This document shows, piece after piece, positions 8,737 to 15,897 of a DNA stretch of 32,945 bases. Every line of letters starts with the position of its first letter. Position 1 is the stretch's first letter. Position numbers and translations under genes: made by a program. The stretch is taken from contig CAZRUA010000032.1 in assembly GCA_964603125.1 (NCBI GenBank), positions 1-32,945 of the forward strand, in the 5' to 3' direction. The notes below the pieces were generated by a model. The model did no database searches and had not been told where the DNA came from. It was given only the letters and a program-made list of their open reading frames with translations. The DNA is from CAZRUA01 sp964603125 (lineage in GTDB: Bacteria > Bacteroidota > Bacteroidia > B-17B0 > Aurantibacillaceae).

Positions 8737-10047
8737 TTAGTTTTCGTTTATCCAATTCGCTCTATCACTTGGTGAAAATTGCCAAGGAGCACCATTATTT
8801 TCCATGTTAGTAAACATATTATTTAACTCACTTGGGGCTGAACTTTGTTCCATTACCAAATAACGACGTAAATCAACTATAATGGATAATGGGTCAATAT
8901 TAACCGGACATTCCTGCACACAAGCATTACATGTATTACACGCCCAAAGTTCTTCGGCTGTTATGTAATCTCCTAGTAAAGATTTTCCATCATCTTTAAA
9001 TACACCACCATTATTTGCACAATTTTTACCCACTTCATCCAATCTGTCGCGCGTATCCATCATAATTTTACGAGGAGATAATTTTTTACCTGTAATATTT
9101 TGCGGACAAGATGAGGTACAGCGACCACACTCGGTGCAAGTATAAGCGTCTAATAATTGCTTCCAATTTAGATCTGTAACATCTTTTGCGCCGAATTTTT
9201 GTGATGCATTTGGATCGGTTACTGGAACATAGCTCGGGTCGAAGTTTGGTTTTACCACATCTGTAATCTCTTGAAGATTAGTGAATTTACCTTTTTTATT
9301 TATATTAAAGAAATAAGTGTTAGGGAACGCTAACAGGATGTGTAAATGTTTTGAATATGGTAAATAATTTAAGAAAGCTAAAATACCTACCATATGTAAC
9401 CACCAACAGGTGCGCTCAATAGTAATTAAAGTTCCCTCACTTAAGCCACTAAGTGAATTCACAATTAAAGAACTTAGTGGTGGAGAAACTAAAACATCTT
9501 TATAATGTTCTGCTCCTTTTAATGATAAAGCTTGATCAGCACCGTTCATTAAAAATAAGCAAGTCATTAAAACCATTTCAGTTACTAAAATGATGTTTGC
9601 ATCGCGAGCTGGGAAACCTTTAAGTTCGGGATTTGTAAAACGTTTAACTTTTATAACATTACGTCTGAACCAAAAAACAACAACACCAACAAAAACTAAA
9701 AAGGCTAATACTTCGAAAAACGAAATTAAGAAAGTGTAAAATCCTCCTAAAAAGGATAAAGCTCTGTGCTGATGAAAAGCTCCATCAATAAGCATTTCAA
9801 CTACTTCGATATTGATAAGGATAAAACCTACATAAACCAAAATATGCATAACTGCCGAAACAGGTCGTGTTACCATTTTGCCTTGACCTAAAGCAACACG
9901 CATCATGTTTTTAAGGCGTAAATCTTTATTACCGCTTAAATCAACATCACGACCTAGTAAAATGTTTTTTCTTATTTTTTTGATGTTTATTGTAAATAAT
10001 GCTGATGCACCAATAAACAATGCAATGAAAATTATACTTGAAATCAT
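8737..10047 (-). CDS. Membrane cytochrome b / dicluster 4Fe-4S protein (HdrC/EMO-like)
   Basis: This 436-residue protein starts with a membrane part of about five segments (residues 1-245). Its histidines could ligate heme b: His68 in AVMHILVYVG, His218 in WWLHMVGIL, and His234/His236 in YSKHLHILLAFPN. A soluble part follows with two classical 4Fe-4S motifs, Cys304-307-310-314 (CTECGRCTSSCP) and Cys370-373-376-380 (CNTCNACVQECP). This is the arrangement of HdrC-type subunits fused to a NarI-like cytochrome b. The CCG domains that complete such enzymes are encoded two genes downstream (7452-8246). Electron transfer between a soluble donor and menaquinone is the likely role; the donor is not shown by the sequence. 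Confidence 0.9.
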   Translation of the reverse strand: MISSIIFIALFIGASALFTINIKKIRKNILLGRDVDLSGNKDLRLKNMMRVALGQGKMVTRPVSAVMHILVYVGFILINIEVVEMLIDGAFHQHRALSFLGGFYTFLISFFEVLAFLVFVGVVVFWFRRNVIKVKRFTNPELKGFPARDANIILVTEMVLMTCLFLMNGADQALSLKGAEHYKDVLVSPPLSSLIVNSLSGLSEGTLITIERTCWWLHMVGILAFLNYLPYSKHLHILLAFPNTYFFNINKKGKFTNLQEITDVVKPNFDPSYVPVTDPNASQKFGAKDVTDLNWKQLLDAYTCTECGRCTSSCPQNITGKKLSPRKIMMDTRDRLDEVGKNCANNGGVFKDDGKSLLGDYITAEELWACNTCNACVQECPVNIDPLSIIVDLRRYLVMEQSSAPSELNNMFTNMENNGAPWQFSPSDRANWINEN

Positions 10048-10093
10048 TTTATAAATTATCTTTTATTACTAATGCAATTTTTAAACTAAGCCA

Positions 10094-11065
10094 TTATTTA
10101 GGCTTGCGTCCAAATATAGAGAAGTGCATGTAACGCTCAGGATTGATGCGTAAATCATTCATTAACTTATCTAAATCGGCAGCTGATTTGTTTAAATTAT
10201 TGTAAAGCGAATCATTTTTAATCAATTTACCCACACTACCTTTTCCTTCGTTAATATCCGAAATGATTAAGTTAGCTTGAGCAAGAGCTTTGTTTGTATT
10301 TTCAATTGTTTCTTTAATTTTAGATTTAGCCAGAGTATCGCTAATACTAGAGAAGTTATTGATAATGTTTGTGATTTTCTCGTTATTACGCTCAATATTT
10401 GCGGCAATTGAATTTACTTTATTTATGATATTTGCTAAACGTGCCTGCTCGCTGCCAACTAACGTATCAACTTTATAAGTAGTACTCTCTAATGTTTTAA
10501 TTGTATTTTTAATACTTTCAAAGCTGGCAATTAAGTTGTTACGTACATCTGCATTCATTACTTCTTTAACTACCGTCATCACAGAATCAATAGAACCAAT
10601 TAATCCTTCCATTTTCTTTTTTAAAGGAGCTATCTCAGCACTAACATTTTCCTGTAAACTTTTGTCGGTATCTGGTATTAAAAAGTCGCCATCTTTAACA
10701 TAACCTTTTACTGTATCGTTAAAAACAATTTGAACAGCTTTTGTTCCTAATAAGTCTGCTGAAATAATACGAGCTTTAGAATTAATAGGTATTTTAACAT
10801 CTTCCGTTAAAATAAAACTAACTTTTACTTTGTAGTTGTCTTTACCACTAGGAACGAGCTCAATTTTACTTACTTGTCCAACTTTAAATCCATTAACTTG
10901 TAGTGGGTTTGCCTCAATTAAACCATCAATTTTATCATAAACGGCATAAATGGTAGTTTGCTTATTAAATAAATTGTGACCTTTTAAAAATTGGAAACCG
11001 AAAATAAAAAGCGCCATTGCTACTACTACAACAATACCAACTTTAAGTTCTTTAGATATCTTCAC
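10094..11065 (-). CDS. MlaD/MCE-family lipid transport protein
   Basis: This 323-residue protein has one N-terminal membrane helix (about residues 9-26, VGIVVVVAMALFIFGFQFL). An MCE domain follows (about 38-115), with the pattern VNGFKVGQVSKIEL and the IISADLLGTKAVQI hairpin typical of MlaD. A long alpha-helical, coiled-coil-like tail runs to about residue 310. MCE proteins form periplasmic rings that move phospholipids between membranes. The start codon is GTG at 11065: an in-frame TAG lies two codons upstream and no ATG is available. It is the first gene of the - strand operon and has a good promoter at 11087-11116. No MlaE or MlaF gene follows, so its transporter partners are presumably elsewhere. 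Confidence 0.92.
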   Translation of the reverse strand: MKISKELKVGIVVVVAMALFIFGFQFLKGHNLFNKQTTIYAVYDKIDGLIEANPLQVNGFKVGQVSKIELVPSGKDNYKVKVSFILTEDVKIPINSKARIISADLLGTKAVQIVFNDTVKGYVKDGDFLIPDTDKSLQENVSAEIAPLKKKMEGLIGSIDSVMTVVKEVMNADVRNNLIASFESIKNTIKTLESTTYKVDTLVGSEQARLANIINKVNSIAANIERNNEKITNIINNFSSISDTLAKSKIKETIENTNKALAQANLIISDINEGKGSVGKLIKNDSLYNNLNKSAADLDKLMNDLRINPERYMHFSIFGRKPK

Positions 11066-11086
11066 AAACTAATTTTTTAGACATGA

Positions 11087-11116
11087 CAAATTTAACATTT
11101 TTTATTGCCCGTCAAA
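11087..11116 (-). promoter_or_regulatory. Bacteroidota-type promoter of the MCE/Fe-S operon
   Basis: On the - strand this reads TTTG, 18 bases, TAAATTTG, an exact TAnnTTTG -7 box with a matching -33 element. The box ends 21 bases before the GTG start at 11065. Confidence 0.7.
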
Positions 11117-11239
11117 TAATAAAATTACACATTCCATACACTTATTAACACTCATACTGTTGGAAAATTAAGATTTCATTTAGGACATTGAAAGCCTTTT
11201 TCCGCCATACTGACATTTAAAACTGCTTTGGACTATTTG

Positions 11240-11269
11240 TTGGTAAACAGGACAAATAAATTAACTTTG
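11240..11269 (+). promoter_or_regulatory. Promoter of the rhomboid/Rieske pair
   Basis: TTG at 11240-11242, a 19-base spacer, then TAACTTTG at 11262-11269. The -7 box ends only six bases before the ATG at 11276, so the mRNA would have almost no leader. Confidence 0.65.
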
Positions 11270-11275
11270 TTTAAA

Positions 11276-12070
11276 ATGTCGAATAGCCCATTTCCTAAAT
11301 TTAGCCATGCATTGTTGCCGAGCGTTTTATTTATGCTAGTTGCTTGGGGCATTTTTTATTTCGACTTGATTTATAAAACAGGACTCAATAATTATGGGGT
11401 TCACCCTAGAGATGCTTTTGGGCTAATAGGTATTTTTACCATGCACTTTTTGCATGGAGATTTCTATCATATATTATCCAATACAACGCCAATTCTTATT
11501 TTAATGACCATGCTTTTTTATTTTTATAATGAAATAGCTTATCGAGTTTTATTCAGTATTGCTTTGTTTGCAGGAGCTTTTGTTTGGCTTTTTGGCAGTT
11601 TGGATAGCAGTGGAATAACCAACCATATTGGTGCTAGTGCTTTAATTTATGGTTTAGCAGGTTTTTTATTTTTATCAGGTATTTTGCGCAAACATACTGC
11701 TTTATTTGGAGCATCCTTATTAGTAACTTTTCTGTATGGGGCAATTGTTTGGGGTGTTTTACCTGTTAGAATTCAGCTCGAAATGCATTATACCACAGTT
11801 GAAAATATATCTTGGGAAGGCCATATGGGTGGTTTTTTAGGAGGTTTGCTCATGGCTTATATTTTTAGGAATAAGGGAATTCAAAAACAAAAGCATAGTT
11901 GGGATTATAATAATGATGAGGATATTGACGAAAGCAATCCATATTGGATGGAGGGAGTTGAAGAAACTGAACAACAAATAGAGGAACAACCCGAAATTAT
12001 AAAGCCACCTGAACATGTTTTTCATGTAAACATTATTTATACGCCTAAAAATCAGGATGAACAAAAGTGA
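11276..12070 (+). CDS. Rhomboid-family intramembrane serine protease
   Basis: This 264-residue protein has six or so membrane segments. Rhomboid landmarks are the HFLHGDFYHILSN region (residues 58-69, with the oxyanion asparagine at about 69), the presumed nucleophile Ser121 in NHIGASALIYGLAG and the catalytic His183 in EGHMGGFLGG of a later helix. The usual GxSG is GASA here, with alanine replacing the last glycine. The C-terminal 65 residues are acidic and soluble. I chose the ATG at 11276 rather than the in-frame TTG at 11228, because the promoter box TAACTTTG lies between them. The gene overlaps the Rieske gene by 14 bases, so the two are translated together. Confidence 0.9.
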   Translation: MSNSPFPKFSHALLPSVLFMLVAWGIFYFDLIYKTGLNNYGVHPRDAFGLIGIFTMHFLHGDFYHILSNTTPILILMTMLFYFYNEIAYRVLFSIALFAGAFVWLFGSLDSSGITNHIGASALIYGLAGFLFLSGILRKHTALFGASLLVTFLYGAIVWGVLPVRIQLEMHYTTVENISWEGHMGGFLGGLLMAYIFRNKGIQKQKHSWDYNNDEDIDESNPYWMEGVEETEQQIEEQPEIIKPPEHVFHVNIIYTPKNQDEQK

Positions 12071-12413
12071 TTATAGATGGTTTAAAATTTTTGAAGATTA
12101 TGCGAGTGTAATAGAGCATTATCCTGAAAACCGTATTAATACATATCAAGTAGACGGCTATAGTGTTTGTGTTGTAAAGCTTAAATCACAGCTTTACGCT
12201 TTTCGTAATAAATGCCCTCATAATGGTGTTCCTCTTCATCATGCTGAGTGCACAGAGGAAGTTGGTGTGGTTTGTCCAATGCATCGTTACCATTTTAGCT
12301 TAGTTAATGGAAAAGCTTTGAGTGGTTCAGGAAATTTAGAAATTTATCCAATTAGCCATGACGAAACAGGTGTTTATATCGGTTTTGAAATAAAGAAATC
12401 AAAGTGGTGGTAA
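12057..12413 (+). CDS. Rieske-type [2Fe-2S] ferredoxin
   Basis: This 118-residue protein carries the complete Rieske binding pattern: Cys53 and His55 in KCPHNG, and Cys73 and His76 in VCPMHRYHF. The spacing C-x-H-x17-C-x2-H resembles the small ferredoxins that feed oxygenases, and also NirD-like proteins. There is no signal peptide or membrane anchor, so it is likely cytoplasmic. Its ATG lies inside the end of the rhomboid gene in another frame (14-base overlap). No oxygenase gene is nearby, so the redox partner is unknown. Confidence 0.92.
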   Translation: MNKSDYRWFKIFEDYASVIEHYPENRINTYQVDGYSVCVVKLKSQLYAFRNKCPHNGVPLHHAECTEEVGVVCPMHRYHFSLVNGKALSGSGNLEIYPISHDETGVYIGFEIKKSKWW

Positions 12414-12464
12414 GAAAATTCCCAACGTTTATGAAATTTATGGAATAGTTACTCAATAAGCGTC

Positions 12465-12472
12465 TATATTTG
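12465..12472 (+). promoter_or_regulatory. Candidate -7 box upstream of the MORN-repeat gene
   Basis: TATATTTG matches TAnnTTTG and lies 17 bases before the TTG start at 12490. No convincing -33 element was found. Confidence 0.45.
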
Positions 12473-12489
12473 TGTAACAAATATTTCCA

Positions 12490-15400
12490 TTGATTTTACG
12501 ACTTATTATATTTATTGTATTATGTTATTCGGGCATGTTAGCCCAAAAACCAGCTGATACCTTATACTATCCCAACACCAAATTAGTTCAATCTATTACG
12601 GTTTACACTAAAAAAGGCAAAACAATATCTACATACAATTCAAATGGTAAATTATATACTATTGAGGAATTTGTTGGTGAAAAATTGGACGGCAGTAAAA
12701 AAATCTATAATTATATCGGTAAACTTGATAGCGAATACCATTACACAAATGGACGTTTAAACGGTTTGTGTATTAACTATTTACCAAATGGAACAAAGAA
12801 AAAGGAAGAGACTTATAAAAATGATTCCTTGCATGGAGTTTCTGCTGAGTACTATGAGGATGGAACATTAAAACTAAAGGAAACCTACTTTAATGGATTC
12901 AAAATAGGTTTGAGAGAATTTTACTTTAAGTCAGGGAAATTAGGTTCGGCAGTTTACTATGATACAATTCATTATGTAAATATTTATAAAAACAATAGTA
13001 TTGAAGTTAGATCAGTTCAGCATGGCTTGTTTAAGGAGTGGTTTGAAAGTGGTAAGCAGAAAATAGTTAGTCATTATGTTAAAGGCAAAAAAAATGGGGA
13101 GTATAGCGAATGGCATGAGAATGGCAAACTTAGGAGTAAAGTAAATTTTATAGATGACAGAGTAGAGGGGAAGCAAATAGAGTATTTTAATAATGGTAAA
13201 TTGAAAAGAGAAGATTTTATCGTTTTGAAATATGATTCATCAAAGAAATTTTATCGAACTTTTTATGAGGGTAAATTTTTTGAATCTTCGGAAAAAGGTG
13301 AACCACGAATAATTGGTAATTATAAAAACACTAAAAAACAAGGTAAGTGGAAAGAATATAGTAATGGTGTTTTAACACTAGAATGTGAGTATAGCAATGG
13401 TTTTTTAATAAATAATTTAAAAACATTTCATTCCCAGAATGGACAGTTGGATAGAAACGAAAATTACAAACTATTTAAATTTGAAGGAAAAGATACTTCT
13501 TTTATTGACGGTGAATCGATTAGTCATTATAAGGATGGGAAAATTGCTGGTAAAACTTATTATGAGAATGGTAGGAGTGTTTCCGGAGTTAGATATTATG
13601 AAAGTGGAATTAAACAGTTTGAGTTGTTTGTAGATAAAAATAGTGGAAAAGCCTATAAAAAGGATTATTATAAAACTGGGCCGATTGAGCGATTATCTTC
13701 GTGTAAATATGATGGCACAAAAGATATCCATCAGCAAAAATTTGAAATTGAAACGGATTATTTTGAGAATGGAGTTGTAAAACTTGAAAATGTAAAGGAA
13801 GCAAATGCAGCTCCAATTAAAAGGGAATACAACGAAGAAGGAAAAGTAATTTATTGCAAGTATAGTTTAAGTGATAACATAAGTATTGAAACTGATTTTT
13901 ATCCCAGCGGAGCGCTTAAATCGGAAGGTGTTTCTTTTACCAACTACTATAAAACAGTTGGCTTGCAGTATTTAGAATGGTTTGAGAATGGAAGACCAAA
14001 GCGTTTTGAAAATTATGGAGTAATACAATTGAATTGGTTATCAAATGGTGAATTGTACAAATGTTATTCCTATACAAATAATAATACCAACCTGGCTATT
14101 GATACTACAATCTCAAGCTATAAAGCCAAGAATATCTATGACTTTTTAAGTATGAGCAATAACCGCTCACTTTCTTATGATACGAAAGATGGAAAGATTT
14201 TTACTACTTACGGTCCAAGTAGTGTTAAACTCTCTACTAATATGCGTAACGGTAAAATTGATGATTACCTAGACGCATATTATTTATCAGGAAAACCAAT
14301 GGTTCATTTCGAATTAAAAAATAATGTTTTAGATGGCAAATACACAGTTTATCTTGAAAACGGGAAGATTAAAGAGTACGGTAATTATTGCCAAGGTAAA
14401 GTTTGCGGTGCTTGGTTTAAAGGGAATTTGGATGGCGATACTTTGGAGTTTTATCAATATGATAAGGCTTATGATGAAAAAGAGCAAAAGAAATATGTGT
14501 TTAAAAAGGAATATCAACCACTTGTTTACGGCACAAACAAAAATCCACGGATAAAAAGTTTTTATAATTATAAGGATGGTGTTTTGGAAGGTATGCAATA
14601 TGAGTACCACCCCAATGGTAAGTTGCATTATGCTAAAATGATGGTTAATGGGAAAGAATTCGGACATATTGTTAGGTATTGGGAAAATGGCAAAGTAGCT
14701 GATGATTATACTGTGGATGAAAACAGCTATAAACAAGGATATTATTATAAATCCTATTATACCAATTCAAGTCCAATGATGGAAACCACCTACAAGGATA
14801 ACAAGATTAATGGAACGTATAAATATTATTGGCCTAATGGCAAATTGAGATTCATTGGCAAGTATGAGAATGAAGTTAAAGTAGGTGAGTGGGTAACTTA
14901 TGATAGCCTTGGGAATGTTTCCAAAAAAGAGAAGTTTGAAGCTGGAAAGAAAGAAGATGTTGAAAATTTAAATATTTGTAATTGTACTGTTACTGAAAAG
15001 AAAGTTGGTTTTGCTCCTCAAATCAAAGATTTATTTGATATTTCTCGAGCTGATATTTGGCAATTTCCCTTTCACCAGTCCATTACAAAGTATTTACCTA
15101 ATTTATTCTATGTAAACTATCAAAATAGTTCTAGCAACGATGGTAGTAATGTTTTTACAAGTTTAGATGTTGTTTCGTTCTCTGAAATTATTACACGACT
15201 TCCTAATGATAAAGGATTGAAATTTGTTTTGAACCCTTGTGTTGTTTTCCAGAATAACTCTCGTATTGATATTAATATAAATGTCACTAAAAATAGCCCA
15301 AAGGAAACAAGAATGGAAGTTTCACCTGAACTCTTGGCATTTCGATTTGATACTAAATTAATCAGTCCTTTCAATACAAAAATTAAAGAAAGCGATGCTT

Positions 15401-15897
15401 ATTTTAAAGTAAAGTATTTCAATTATAATGAAAAGGGAATTGAATTGCATGAAGCTAAATCAAGTTGTTTTACACCTTCCCTTATTTCAAATACAAAGCT
15501 CAAACTTGAGTTAACAAATTTTGCTCCTTGCCTCAGCGAAAAGAACTTGAATTTAACATTTACTAATTCGGAATTATTAAAGGGCACTAAAGTTTTTGAT
15601 ACTGAAAAATTTTATGGAATTATAAATGGAACAGGAAGTGTTACTTTAACCGAAGCTAAAGGTTTTGTGTTGAATATTACAAACACAATTGTTTCGGATG
15701 AGTTTATTGCTGGTGAAATAGTAATAAATGAGTTTCCAAGTTCAGGTACAGAGGCTAAGTATAGAATAGGTGAGAATGCCTATACCGAAGAAAAGGCACT
15801 TGAGCTTATAAAAACTTTGTTCAAAGGAAAGGCAAGTTTTATGCAGACTAAGAGTTCGGGTAAGCTTTTGATTTCATTTATAATTAAGCAGAAATAA
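12490..15897 (+). CDS. Large exported MORN-repeat-variant protein (YwqK-like)
   Basis: This 1135-residue protein starts at TTG 12490. An in-frame stop lies at 12475 and no ATG lies between, and the TTG begins a good signal peptide (MILRLIIFIVLCYSGMLAQ). Residues from about 30 to 845 are many degenerate repeats of about 20-25 residues with the pattern YxxNGKLxxxxxYxxGxxxGxxxxY, the MORN_2 variant (for example YWPNGKLRFIGKYENEVKVG). From about 850 to the end is a different domain without MORN motifs that I do not recognise. Database tools tend to call such proteins 'toxin-antitoxin system YwqK antitoxin', but an exported protein of this size is not an obvious antitoxin. It ends in TAATG, sharing one base with the next gene. 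Confidence 0.88.
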   Translation: MILRLIIFIVLCYSGMLAQKPADTLYYPNTKLVQSITVYTKKGKTISTYNSNGKLYTIEEFVGEKLDGSKKIYNYIGKLDSEYHYTNGRLNGLCINYLPNGTKKKEETYKNDSLHGVSAEYYEDGTLKLKETYFNGFKIGLREFYFKSGKLGSAVYYDTIHYVNIYKNNSIEVRSVQHGLFKEWFESGKQKIVSHYVKGKKNGEYSEWHENGKLRSKVNFIDDRVEGKQIEYFNNGKLKREDFIVLKYDSSKKFYRTFYEGKFFESSEKGEPRIIGNYKNTKKQGKWKEYSNGVLTLECEYSNGFLINNLKTFHSQNGQLDRNENYKLFKFEGKDTSFIDGESISHYKDGKIAGKTYYENGRSVSGVRYYESGIKQFELFVDKNSGKAYKKDYYKTGPIERLSSCKYDGTKDIHQQKFEIETDYFENGVVKLENVKEANAAPIKREYNEEGKVIYCKYSLSDNISIETDFYPSGALKSEGVSFTNYYKTVGLQYLEWFENGRPKRFENYGVIQLNWLSNGELYKCYSYTNNNTNLAIDTTISSYKAKNIYDFLSMSNNRSLSYDTKDGKIFTTYGPSSVKLSTNMRNGKIDDYLDAYYLSGKPMVHFELKNNVLDGKYTVYLENGKIKEYGNYCQGKVCGAWFKGNLDGDTLEFYQYDKAYDEKEQKKYVFKKEYQPLVYGTNKNPRIKSFYNYKDGVLEGMQYEYHPNGKLHYAKMMVNGKEFGHIVRYWENGKVADDYTVDENSYKQGYYYKSYYTNSSPMMETTYKDNKINGTYKYYWPNGKLRFIGKYENEVKVGEWVTYDSLGNVSKKEKFEAGKKEDVENLNICNCTVTEKKVGFAPQIKDLFDISRADIWQFPFHQSITKYLPNLFYVNYQNSSSNDGSNVFTSLDVVSFSEIITRLPNDKGLKFVLNPCVVFQNNSRIDININVTKNSPKETRMEVSPELLAFRFDTKLISPFNTKIKESDAYFKVKYFNYNEKGIELHEAKSSCFTPSLISNTKLKLELTNFAPCLSEKNLNLTFTNSELLKGTKVFDTEKFYGIINGTGSVTLTEAKGFVLNITNTIVSDEFIAGEIVINEFPSSGTEAKYRIGENAYTEEKALELIKTLFKGKASFMQTKSSGKLLISFIIKQK

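Noticed and set aside
8723..8755. TTG start for the HAD gene
   Set aside because: It would overlap the upstream gene by 19 bases; the ATG at 8722 is a better start and still covers the whole HAD domain.
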